Positions 35,259 to 43,149 of a stretch of DNA of 64,000 bases are shown piece after piece (positions within the stretch are counted from its first letter, which is position 1; each line of letters opens with the position of its first letter). Below the pieces are notes generated by a model, which was given only the letters and a program-made list of their open reading frames with translations, searched no databases and was not told the DNA's origin. The stretch covers positions 1,364,001 to 1,428,000 of the forward strand of contig NZ_CP178621.1 of NCBI RefSeq assembly GCF_047302465.1. The letters run 5' to 3'. The position numbers were made by a program, and so were the translations under genes. This DNA comes from JACMRP01 sp047302465 (lineage in GTDB: Bacteria > Bdellovibrionota > Bdellovibrionia > Bdellovibrionales > Bdellovibrionaceae).

Positions 35259-36091
35259 AGATCCTTTTAGCTCTGGTACTATCCATATTTGCCAGCTTTG
35301 CTTTTGCTGAAACAAAACTAAAAATCGGTATCGATCCACTGATGCCCTATTTAGGAAAGAATGTAAAAGGCGAGTGGGAGGGGTTCTTAGCAGAGATCTT
35401 TAATACGGTTGGTAAAAACAGCAATGTCAAATTCCAGTTTATCGAGATCCCGCTGCCTCGTCAGGTTCAGTCTTTGCAAAAGCGCGAAGTCGATTTTTTG
35501 ATTCTTCCCGGATTTATGGTGCGCTATCTACCTGATGTCAGCATCGTTTCTGCGGCCCTGGGTGTGAGTTTCGCCGGCGCGCTGACGACTTTACCTGAAG
35601 ATGAAGTGATCATCGATTTTGAAGATCTGGCTGGAAAATCGATTTTACTGACCTATATGGGACCTGAAACAGACAATCTTCGTAAAGGGTTGGCCGAGAA
35701 AGCGAATGGTACAAAGAAGACCAGTTCAGCTACGCCCGGCGGAAACAAGAACACGGAGAAAGCGACCGAGATCGTCGAGATTTCGGGGTATGACATCACC
35801 GAAAGAATGATGTTGATGATGAATGATCAGCGAGCTGATGTGGCTCTCGGGGATTACAATATTCTTAGATACAGCCTTTTGCGTGCGAAACTGAAAAATA
35901 TTCGTTTGGTCCCGACGTCGTTGACGGGATTTAGTCCGATTATCTTGGTTTCATGGAAGGGTCACAAAGACTTTCCATTGGTCGACCGGCAAATGAAAGC
36001 TTGGTTTAAAAAAGCCCGCAAGAATGGCGAGCTTCAAAAAATGCTCAATAAGTATAATCTCGAAGATTGGCAGAATCTACTGTCGCACTAG
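35255..36091 (+). CDS. family 3 amino-acid-type substrate-binding protein
   Basis: 278 residues with a signal peptide (about 1-18, ending AFA) and the SBP_bac_3 type II fold (KLKIGIDPLMPYLG, EWEGFLAEIFNTVG, LQKREVDFLILPG, NGELQKMLNKYNLEDW). Residues around 155-172 form a Lys/Thr/Asn-rich insertion (TKKTSSATPGGNKNTE) in the hinge region. The ATG at 35255 follows GCGGGGGGC and overlaps the stop of the preceding binding protein, so the two are translated together. Two different binding folds from one mRNA without transporter subunits suggests a sensing or scavenging role. The last four bases overlap the convergent gene. Confidence 0.8.
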   Translation: MKILLALVLSIFASFAFAETKLKIGIDPLMPYLGKNVKGEWEGFLAEIFNTVGKNSNVKFQFIEIPLPRQVQSLQKREVDFLILPGFMVRYLPDVSIVSAALGVSFAGALTTLPEDEVIIDFEDLAGKSILLTYMGPETDNLRKGLAEKANGTKKTSSATPGGNKNTEKATEIVEISGYDITERMMLMMNDQRADVALGDYNILRYSLLRAKLKNIRLVPTSLTGFSPIILVSWKGHKDFPLVDRQMKAWFKKARKNGELQKMLNKYNLEDWQNLLSH

Positions 36092-37398
36092 TCAACGACA
36101 TCCAAATAGATCTTTTTGCTTAGGCGTGGGAAGAGTTGTACACGGATAAAGACTGGGTCGAATTTAAACTTAAACACACCCAAGCTCATCAGTGCAAATT
36201 CAGCGATAATAGTTCCAGAGACATTTCCTTGATAGCGGCTATGAACGATGGGTGCATTCAAGACCAATCTTTCGAAAGAAATGCTGCGGCCTTCACCACG
36301 GCAAGAAGCATCGTACAGCGTCCCTGTCGCAGCTTCAATCAACTGAGCTTCTGCAACAACGGATTTACCGAACGCCAAAGGATCTGTGCTTTGACGAACA
36401 TAGAAGCTAGGCACAGTCCACATGTCGCGGTAGCGAGTTAACAAAGAAGAACCAGCTGCAAAGCTTGGTGAATTAACTTCAGTTGTGTATTGAGAAGTTG
36501 GATCACAGCTTGTAACACCAACGTTAGTAGCGCCAAGGCCCATCGCGATGGATTTGGTGCTTGTGATTTGCAAGTTACGGTTGTCATCAGAGCTTGTGTA
36601 AGTGATCGTGCCGTATGTAAATACCGATCCGATCACATGCAGGCGGCAACCGTTGCGAGTATTCACCTGAAGATTTTGAAGTAATAATGGACCGCGGATC
36701 ACCACATCACCGTCGCAATTGAGCACGCTGCTATTCTGGAAAAAGGTGCCGCGGTCCTGAAGACCTGCAATTTCGACGGAGTCTGGTTTGTCCTTAATAT
36801 ATTTCATGCGTTCATTCGGTGCCAACGCGAATGCTGCAATAAGATCGCCCTCAGTCGGAGCCCCGATATAAACGCGGCTTTTTTCATAGACCTGAGTAGC
36901 TTTGGTTCCCGCAAACGTGGACTTGGCGAATTGCGAGCGAATATAGTTACCAAGAGTAGCTTGGCCAGTTGCAGAGACCAAGTTGCTAGGAAGAGCAGCT
37001 TTAGGAACGATGGCAGATTGAGGGTTTGGGAACTCCATCGTGTTGAAGTTATTCCCGTGGTCTCCGTAGATACCACCGCTATTCCACCATTTTTGCTCTG
37101 GAGCTTGAGAGAAGAAATAGTCTTTTCCAGCGCCATTACCTTGATAACCGAAGTCGGTAAGGATGTTGGATTCAACTTTGGCGTGGCATTGGATACAGCC
37201 CATTCCGCGGATCGCGAGGGCTGGTTCTAATTTAAAGAGGACATCATTTCCGGGTGTCTCAACTCCGGACGCATCGGCACTAGCATTGCCAGAACCATTG
37301 TTGCTAGAAGCGTCAGTGACATTAAAGCCTGAACGTTGGCAGTTCTGGAAAGATACAACTAGAATAGCAATCCCAAAGCCTACCATCAGTTTCTTCAT
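36088..37398 (-). CDS. exported lipoprotein with a single CxxCH haem-binding motif
   Basis: 436 residues. The N-terminus is a lipoprotein signal with lipobox VSFQNC (Cys near residue 20), followed by a Ser/Asn/Gly-rich linker. At about residues 65-72 lies GCIQCHAK, a c-type haem attachment site. The rest has no family I recognise; it contains beta-helix-like stretches (DVVIRGPLLLQNLQVNTRNGCRLHVIGSVF) resembling pilus-like or polymer-type proteins. Covalent haem would place it as a periplasm- or surface-facing electron carrier, but a CxxCH alone can occur by chance. It has its own strand segment and overlaps the convergent binding-protein gene by four bases. Confidence 0.65.
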   Translation of the reverse strand: MKKLMVGFGIAILVVSFQNCQRSGFNVTDASSNNGSGNASADASGVETPGNDVLFKLEPALAIRGMGCIQCHAKVESNILTDFGYQGNGAGKDYFFSQAPEQKWWNSGGIYGDHGNNFNTMEFPNPQSAIVPKAALPSNLVSATGQATLGNYIRSQFAKSTFAGTKATQVYEKSRVYIGAPTEGDLIAAFALAPNERMKYIKDKPDSVEIAGLQDRGTFFQNSSVLNCDGDVVIRGPLLLQNLQVNTRNGCRLHVIGSVFTYGTITYTSSDDNRNLQITSTKSIAMGLGATNVGVTSCDPTSQYTTEVNSPSFAAGSSLLTRYRDMWTVPSFYVRQSTDPLAFGKSVVAEAQLIEAATGTLYDASCRGEGRSISFERLVLNAPIVHSRYQGNVSGTIIAEFALMSLGVFKFKFDPVFIRVQLFPRLSKKIYLDVVD

Positions 37399-37550
37399 GC
37401 GTGTGTCCCCCGAAGAGTATCTAGTTGCAAATCAAGGACCGTCTTAAAACGATGGAGTGGCTGAGGCGCACTCCACAGTTTCTACACTGTCAGCTTTCAA
37501 GACGATTTTTCTCAGAGTGAGATTGCTTGATCCCACGCTTTCGAGCAGTT

Positions 37551-37958
37551 TTAGCCCGCTTTCTTATTGGCAATCTCACCATATTTCATATCAATGCCTG
37601 CAATATGGGCTGTCAGCCATACTTTAAGGAATCGGAAGAACTCATCTGTCAAAGTTTTGGTCTTCTCAAAGGTCTTCACGTGTTCGTCCAGCTTTGCGAG
37701 CAGGTCTTTGTGTATCTTTTTGTGAACATTCGCGTGGCTATAGGGAAGCGTGTCGAAGAACTTTTCTTCGTGATCAAAGTGCGTGATTGTCCAACTTTGC
37801 AACTCTTTCGCAATCGCGACAAGCTCACCATGAGGAGCTTTCTCCTCGTGTCGAGTCGCAAGCTTATTCATGATGTTGATGAGTTTAATGTGTTCTTGAT
37901 CCATTTTATCGACATGGATACTGAGTTTATTCGGGTCCCACTGGAAAATATGAGCCAT
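37551..37958 (-). CDS. bacteriohemerythrin
   Basis: 135 residues forming a four-helix hemerythrin domain. Di-iron ligands are visible in MDQEHIKL, THFDHEEKF, HKKIHKDLL and AHIAGIDMKYG. It reversibly binds oxygen in the cytoplasm and may buffer or sense it. The ATG at 37958 is chosen because the strong CAGGAGG site lies just upstream; a longer N-terminal extension has no support. It is monocistronic and divergent from lpxC. Confidence 0.92.
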   Translation of the reverse strand: MAHIFQWDPNKLSIHVDKMDQEHIKLINIMNKLATRHEEKAPHGELVAIAKELQSWTITHFDHEEKFFDTLPYSHANVHKKIHKDLLAKLDEHVKTFEKTKTLTDEFFRFLKVWLTAHIAGIDMKYGEIANKKAG

Positions 37959-38038
37959 ATTGGCCTCCTGTTTGAGTGAATTTCTTATCGGCCCAGAGGT
38001 TCGAAAATTGAGCCTGGTATTGAAAGAAACAGGTTTTT

Positions 38039-38067
38039 TTGACACTCATGTCGCCTTCGGGTAGAGT
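38039..38067 (+). promoter_or_regulatory. putative lpxC promoter with leaderless start
   Basis: Perfect -35 TTGACA (38039-38044), 17 bases, TAGAGT (38062-38067), six bases, ATG at 38074. No Shine-Dalgarno sequence. The best example of the leaderless pattern in the window. Confidence 0.55.
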
Positions 38068-38073
38068 GGGATC

Positions 38074-38982
38074 ATGTTTTTACAAAAAACCATTCATAAG
38101 AAAACCGTCGTCCATGGCATTGGCATTCACTCTGGCGATCCGTGCACACTCACATTTCGTCCAGCGCCACCAAACACCGGGGTTTACTTTGTAAGAACAG
38201 ACCTACCGGGGGCACCTTCTTTGAAGGTTTCAGCGAAAAATGTGCAAGCGACCTCACATGCAACAACAATCGGTGGAGCTACTTTTAGCGTTGCCACTAT
38301 TGAGCATTGTTTATCTGCACTTTCGGCCCTGAGAATTGATAATCTTTTTGTTGAATTAGATGGTCCTGAAATCCCCATCTGTGATGGCAGCGCGAAGGAT
38401 TTCTTAAAGGCTCTTTTAGAAGTGGGTTTGGTCGAGCAAGATCAGCCACGTAAGTATTGCTACATCACGGAACCAATTTATTTCTCAGAAGGCGAAAAGC
38501 ACGCCTACGTAGTTCCGTACCATGGCCTCAGACTTACAGTAACAATCGACTTTCCTCATCCAGCAATTGGCCTTCAAAAGATGGACATCGACGTCAATGA
38601 ACAAAGTTTCGGTCGTGACGTAGCAAACGCAAGAACCTTCGGTTTCCTAAAAGACGTAGAAGCCTTAAAAGCAAGAGGCCTAGCAAAAGGCGGAAGCTTA
38701 GATAATGCGATCGTGCTTGATGCCGAAGGCATCATCAACCCAGAGGGCTTGAGATTCGCAGACGAATTCGTAAGACACAAAACACTAGACGCTTTGGGTG
38801 ATCTAGTGACATTAGAAATGCCTCTAATGGGGCACGTGGTCCTTTATAAAGCCGGTCACGATGTTATGAATAAGCTTGTCCGTAAGATTATGGACTCGCC
38901 TCAGTGCTTCCGCCACGTCGAACTTGGTGCTGACATCAGCGAGGAAGTCCAACGGTTTTCTGGCTGGGTAATTCCTCAATGA
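38074..38982 (+). CDS. lpxC: UDP-3-O-acyl-N-acetylglucosamine deacetylase
   Basis: 302 residues, the usual length. Zinc ligands H78 (TIEHCLSAL), H235 and D239 (VRHKTLDALGDL) and the catalytic His near 262 (KAGHDVMNKL) are all in place, as is the GGSLDNAIV active-site segment. It catalyses the committed step of lipid A synthesis in the cytoplasm. Other lpx genes are not adjacent. In many bacteria LpxC is regulated by proteolysis of its tail; here the C-terminus ends RFSGWVIPQ. Confidence 0.96.
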   Translation: MFLQKTIHKKTVVHGIGIHSGDPCTLTFRPAPPNTGVYFVRTDLPGAPSLKVSAKNVQATSHATTIGGATFSVATIEHCLSALSALRIDNLFVELDGPEIPICDGSAKDFLKALLEVGLVEQDQPRKYCYITEPIYFSEGEKHAYVVPYHGLRLTVTIDFPHPAIGLQKMDIDVNEQSFGRDVANARTFGFLKDVEALKARGLAKGGSLDNAIVLDAEGIINPEGLRFADEFVRHKTLDALGDLVTLEMPLMGHVVLYKAGHDVMNKLVRKIMDSPQCFRHVELGADISEEVQRFSGWVIPQ

Positions 38983-38999
38983 GTTTGATCTAGTCAGAG

Positions 39000-39443
39000 A
39001 TGGCTTTAGCAAACATTCCATATAAAATTAAATTCTTTGTTCATCCGATTCCGCTAACGGCAGTAGCCGTCATGGCATTGAACGATCATTGGGGAAAGTA
39101 TGCGTTTCCGGGAATTCTTACCGGCAAACTGAGTGATTTCTGCGGCGTCTTTTACTTACCGATTTTAATGTTAGCGTTGATCGTGGCCTTCGATGAACTC
39201 TTTGGTGTTAACAAGTTTCGTCTAAGCAAGCGCACGACAATAGTTGCGATTCTTTTTACTGATTTCTTGATGGTTCTGGTAAAACTTTCCCCGGCAAGTG
39301 CTCGCGCGATAGAGGCTTTTTTCGCAAATTACCTATTTCAAATACAGTTGATCCAAGATCCGACAGATTTGACTTCTTTGCTCGTCAATCCATTGACGTA
39401 TTTGTATTTGCGTCGTTATTGGATGGCCTCAAAGGAAACCTGA
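39000..39443 (+). CDS. small polytopic membrane protein
   Basis: 147 residues with four likely membrane segments. The N-terminal sequence NDHWGKYAFPGILTGKLSDFCGVFY is a recognisable signature of a widespread but uncharacterised membrane-protein group (NDH-x-TGKLSDF). It starts 17 bases after lpxC and may be cotranscribed. No Shine-Dalgarno is obvious. Its 3' end overlaps the convergent exported-protein gene by 28 bases. Confidence 0.7.
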   Translation: MALANIPYKIKFFVHPIPLTAVAVMALNDHWGKYAFPGILTGKLSDFCGVFYLPILMLALIVAFDELFGVNKFRLSKRTTIVAILFTDFLMVLVKLSPASARAIEAFFANYLFQIQLIQDPTDLTSLLVNPLTYLYLRRYWMASKET

Positions 39444-39817
39444 CAAACAGCTTGGCCATACTCTGAGCACGTATAAACGATCAGGGGAGTGCCCCCGTAG
39501 TTTTGTTCGGCGCGGATACAAGTTCTTTGGACTCCATTCATGTTCTCGATGATTTGAGTCGTGAAAGTTAAATTCAAATTATAAGTCGGCAAACCATAGT
39601 TATAGAAACTGCGGTTGGCAGGAGACTCGATCAATTCGTTGTCGATAACAACTTGGTCCTGAGTGATAGCTTGCGGGCAATTCGAAGCCACATAGTATTC
39701 CTTGCGAGCCAAAGACTCGGGAGACACATAGTCCCTCTTTTTCGACGTAGCCACCGTGACGACTGAAGAGGCCAAAAGAATTAACATTGTAAAAGCAATT
39801 CTTAAATTTTTACGCAT
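39416..39817 (-). CDS. small exported protein of unknown function
   Basis: 133 residues: signal peptide (about 1-23), then a beta-rich mature part with four Cys (SNCPQ, RTCIR, TCSEYGQAVC). No family recognised. The ATG at 39817 is chosen because GGAGAC precedes it and the signal peptide starts there. Confidence 0.65.
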   Translation of the reverse strand: MRKNLRIAFTMLILLASSVVTVATSKKRDYVSPESLARKEYYVASNCPQAITQDQVVIDNELIESPANRSFYNYGLPTYNLNLTFTTQIIENMNGVQRTCIRAEQNYGGTPLIVYTCSEYGQAVCQVSFEAIQ

Positions 39818-40552
39818 AGTTGTCTCCATGCCTATATCAATAAGCAAACGTCATACCTGTTTAGCTGCAGTACATTGGCGGACATCACCAAAACCAATAA
39901 CAGCCGGACAGAATACGTCACTTAAGTTACTTGAGACGTACTTAGAGATCTCAAAATGAGATGCCGACGCGGGGTTTGAATTTCGCGCGAGCCGTGGACT
40001 TTGCGCTCTTCCCATAAGGGGGACGGCCTTCCGGGCGCCGCTTGAGCCCTCATCTCACACAAAATTCAAATTTCTTCGGAACAAAATATTCTTAGTCATC
40101 TAGCACGATAACAACTTCCTTTTGGCGTATGGCTTAGCACGGAGTCTCAGAGTCTATGCGCGCCAACGAACTGACAGAGGCGCGCGCGAAGAACAATGAA
40201 ATCGCACAGACCAAAAATTCATTCCCACAAAACCCACAATCGTGCCCTACCACTTTGGGATACAGAGACGAATTTCCTGGGAGGGGTTTGGGGCAGTTTC
40301 CGGAGGCGCCTCGGCGGGGGCTGGATGCCCCTCAAAGTGCCTGTACTCAGGCGCTTTGAAGCCGCGAGCCCTGGAGGGGCGTGCCCGGAGGAAACTGCCC
40401 CAAACCCCTCCCAGGAAATTCCCGACTCCGGAGCCCAAAAGAACAGAGCGTCATGATGCAACAGGTTAAGGGAGGAAGAGAGGAACCGGTCTTGCAATTC
40501 TAAGGTGATCTGGCATATTTCGACATTGTTACGAAAACGTAGGGAGATATTT
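39818..40552. other. 735-base gene-free region
   Basis: Between the exported-protein gene and ald I see no credible gene. The region is unusually GC-rich in patches and structured. It contains a hairpin GCGCGCC/GGCGCGC at about 40156-40180 and the large inverted repeat described separately (40271-40420). Short reading frames across the inverted repeat on both strands translate to near-mirror peptides and are artefacts of the palindrome. The ald ribosome site closes the region. Confidence 0.6.
40271..40420. repeat. 150-base inverted-repeat element with 31-base perfect arms
   Basis: Bases 40271-40301 are the exact reverse complement of 40390-40420 (31 of 31). The 88-base interior holds further pairing: GCCCCTC (40328-40334) with GAGGGGC (40374-40380), and an inner hairpin TCAAAGTGCCTG / CAGGCGCTTTGA with one G-T pair. 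The element is much richer in G and C than its surroundings and encodes nothing. It could be a dispersed repeat, a non-autonomous mobile element or a structured RNA. Confidence 0.8.
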
Positions 40553-41659
40553 ATGTTAATCGGGGTTCCTAAGGAAATTAAGATTTCTGAAAATCGTGTA
40601 GGGATGACAGAAGCGGGCGTTCGCCAGCTAGTTAAAGAAGGTCACTCTATCATCGTTGAAAAAGACGCGGGTGTTGGTAGCGGTATTACCAATGAACAAT
40701 ACGAAAAAGCCGGCGCGAAAATCATCGACACTAAAAAAGAAGTTTACGCTAAAGCTGACATGATCATGAAAGTGAAAGAGCCACTTCCAGATGAATATGA
40801 TCTCATGAAAGAGAACCAAATCATCTACACTTATCTTCACTTGGCAGCTGAGCCAAAATTGACAAAAGTTCTTTGTGAAAGAAAAGTAAAAGCGATCGCT
40901 TACGAAACAATTCAGTTGGACAACGGTACTTTGCCACTTTTGACTCCTATGTCTGAAGTTGCGGGCCGTATGGCGACTCAAATCGGTGCTTACTATTTGC
41001 AAAAAGATCACGGCGGTAAGGGCATCCTTATGGGCGGCGTGACAGGCGTGAAACCAGGTAAAGTAACAATCATCGGTGGTGGTGTTGTTGGTACGAACGC
41101 TGCGAAAATGGCAGTGGGCTTGGGCGCTTCTGTAACAATCCTTGATGTGAGCACACCTCGCTTGGAATACTTGGATGATATTTTCCAAGGTCGTTGCATG
41201 ACTTTGTTCTCGAATGCAAAAAACATCGAAGAGTCAGTAAAAGAATCTGACTTGGTAATCGGTGGTGTATTGATCACTGGTCACAAAGCTCCAACATTGG
41301 TTTCTAAGGACATGATTTCTTCTATGTCTAAAGGTTCTGTTGTTGTTGACGTTGCGGTTGACCAAGGTGGTTGTATCGAGACTTGCCGTCCGACTTCTCA
41401 CCAACAGCCTACATACGAAGTTGATGGCGTAATCCATTACTGCGTACCTAACATGCCAGGCGTTGTTCCTCGTACATCTACTTATGCTTTGACGAACGTG
41501 ACTTTGAAGTACGCTTCAATGTTGGCAGCAATGGGCGTTGAAGATGCTGTTGCTAAAGACAAAAACCTTTTGAAAGGTTTGAACGTTTACGGTGGCCACG
41601 TAGTTTACGAACCAGTTGCTCGCGACTTGGGTATGGAATACAAGGCTTACAAGCCGTAG
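40553..41659 (+). CDS. ald: alanine dehydrogenase
   Basis: 368 residues. The N-terminal catalytic part has IGVPKEIKISENRVGMTEAG, the substrate-binding MKVKEPLPDEY and LHLAAEP; the NAD-binding Rossmann part has VTIIGGGVVGTNAAKMAVGLGA. It interconverts alanine and pyruvate with NAD+ and ammonia, feeding amino acids into central carbon. The ATG at 40553 follows AGGGAG and matches the family start; the upstream extension is unsupported. A strong terminator follows. It appears monocistronic. Confidence 0.95.
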   Translation: MLIGVPKEIKISENRVGMTEAGVRQLVKEGHSIIVEKDAGVGSGITNEQYEKAGAKIIDTKKEVYAKADMIMKVKEPLPDEYDLMKENQIIYTYLHLAAEPKLTKVLCERKVKAIAYETIQLDNGTLPLLTPMSEVAGRMATQIGAYYLQKDHGGKGILMGGVTGVKPGKVTIIGGGVVGTNAAKMAVGLGASVTILDVSTPRLEYLDDIFQGRCMTLFSNAKNIEESVKESDLVIGGVLITGHKAPTLVSKDMISSMSKGSVVVDVAVDQGGCIETCRPTSHQQPTYEVDGVIHYCVPNMPGVVPRTSTYALTNVTLKYASMLAAMGVEDAVAKDKNLLKGLNVYGGHVVYEPVARDLGMEYKAYKP

Positions 41660-41683
41660 TCGGCTTTTAAATTCCGATTTAAG

Positions 41684-41717
41684 AAAACCCACGCTTCGAA
41701 AGAACCGTGGGTTTTTT
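41684..41717. terminator. terminator downstream of ald
   Basis: AAAACCCACG and CGTGGGTTTT flank a 12-base loop and are followed by TTTATTTTT on the plus strand; a run of A on the other side gives a T-tract for the convergent hydrolase gene too. Confidence 0.85.
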
Positions 41718-41728
41718 ATTTTTAGAGA

Positions 41729-42982
41729 TTAAAATACTTCAGCAAGGTATTCGGAAAACTGCGGAAAGTTCATGGCTCCGCAGTGACCACCGAACGGGAA
41801 GATCACCGCGCGGTTTTGGAACTTATCTTGGATCCAGGCGATGTCGCCGGCTTTTAGAATAAAATCATCGGCAGTGTGGACCATGAAGATGTTTTTGTGA
41901 GTCTGCACGTGTTTGCCGAACTGATAGAAACTGACTTCTTTATTCAGATCTTCGATTGTGTAGTCGGGTCCTTTTTGCTGGCGCACGTTTGGATAGACGA
42001 AGGAATTCATATACTGCATGAAAGAGTACTGACTGGATTCATCATAGCGCTGGTTACGTTTATAACGCGAAACGGGACTTTTTAGAATCTTAAGATCATT
42101 TACTTGTTGGCTTGCAAAGATCACGTCGCGAAGACTGTCGCGGAAACTTCCGCCAATCAGATACGCTAAATCTTTTTCATCGAAATTAAGTTCGTTGAAA
42201 GCCTCCTGCAAAAGTGCAGGATCCGTGAAATCGGCATCCTCGTTCATATATCTGCCACCAACTTCAGCGACGCGATTGAAAACGGTGATTTTACGTCCGC
42301 GGCCGAGTTTATTGCCGAGATCGTACAAATGATCCAAGGATTTCACGGCGTGCATAAGATCTAATGGTGGATCAATCACCAAAACGCGACGGAAGTTAAA
42401 TGCTTTTTCTGTTTGATCTAGGCGATGCATGAAAACACTTTGCAAGCCGCCTAAAGAATAGCCCACCAAAGAGAACGTCTCGGGCTCGAGCTTTTTTTCC
42501 TCAGACAGTTTTTGAGAAACCTTTTGTAAAGCTCCATAGAGGTCTTCGGCGTCCCGTGGAGTATAGCCAGGAAGGCCGCTACGGCTGCCAGAAACGGCGA
42601 AGGTCCAAGAGAACGCATCATCCATAGTGACTGTGTGATAGCCTAAGCTGTAAAGCTTCTCGGCCAAGAATAAAGCCCCAGAAGCCTCAGAAGTTCCACC
42701 GGTTCCTGGAATTACAAAAACCAACGGAGCTTTTTTGTTTTTTTGAAGCTGGTAAGTGAAGTGAAGATCAGACTCTTTTTCAAACAAGAACACCTTTGGG
42801 CGATCGGGAAATACTACTAGCTTTCCACGAGTAGCTTCATCTTCCTTGGGGGAAACCAAGGTTTGAGTGATAGTCATCGCAAGAGGATTTGCCAAAACTT
42901 TGTAAGGTTTTTGCGGGGCCTGATTGGCCAACGCGAAGAAGGGTAGGAACACCCCCACTAAGAACAACGACAAGATACGCAT
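41729..42982 (-). CDS. exported alpha/beta hydrolase
   Basis: 417 residues with a signal peptide (about 1-19, ending ALA) and an alpha/beta-hydrolase fold: oxyanion-hole region PGTGGTSEAS, nucleophile elbow VGYSLGGLQ with S176, candidate acid Asp in VHTADDFI and catalytic His in FGGHCGAMNF. Probably a periplasmic or outer-membrane-facing serine esterase, lipase or peptidase; the substrate is unknown. It is monocistronic. Confidence 0.82.
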   Translation of the reverse strand: MRILSLFLVGVFLPFFALANQAPQKPYKVLANPLAMTITQTLVSPKEDEATRGKLVVFPDRPKVFLFEKESDLHFTYQLQKNKKAPLVFVIPGTGGTSEASGALFLAEKLYSLGYHTVTMDDAFSWTFAVSGSRSGLPGYTPRDAEDLYGALQKVSQKLSEEKKLEPETFSLVGYSLGGLQSVFMHRLDQTEKAFNFRRVLVIDPPLDLMHAVKSLDHLYDLGNKLGRGRKITVFNRVAEVGGRYMNEDADFTDPALLQEAFNELNFDEKDLAYLIGGSFRDSLRDVIFASQQVNDLKILKSPVSRYKRNQRYDESSQYSFMQYMNSFVYPNVRQQKGPDYTIEDLNKEVSFYQFGKHVQTHKNIFMVHTADDFILKAGDIAWIQDKFQNRAVIFPFGGHCGAMNFPQFSEYLAEVF

Positions 42983-43149
42983 GGGAACTCCAACTGGTAT
43001 AAGAATAGAACAGTTTTAAAGGAGATTTTAGAGGGCCACAAGACCTCTTTAAGAATGCGAGATTTCCTTACAGAATAATTTCACGAGTGAGTGGGGAAGG
43101 TCACAAATCAATCATTTGCTTCAAAGACCCTGCAAAGAAGTTTTGATAA

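Noticed and set aside
40196..40497. Overlapping frames on both strands across the inverted repeat (WEGFGAV peptides)
   Set aside because: Both strands give near-identical peptides because of the palindrome; no ribosome sites; the region is better explained as a structured repeat.
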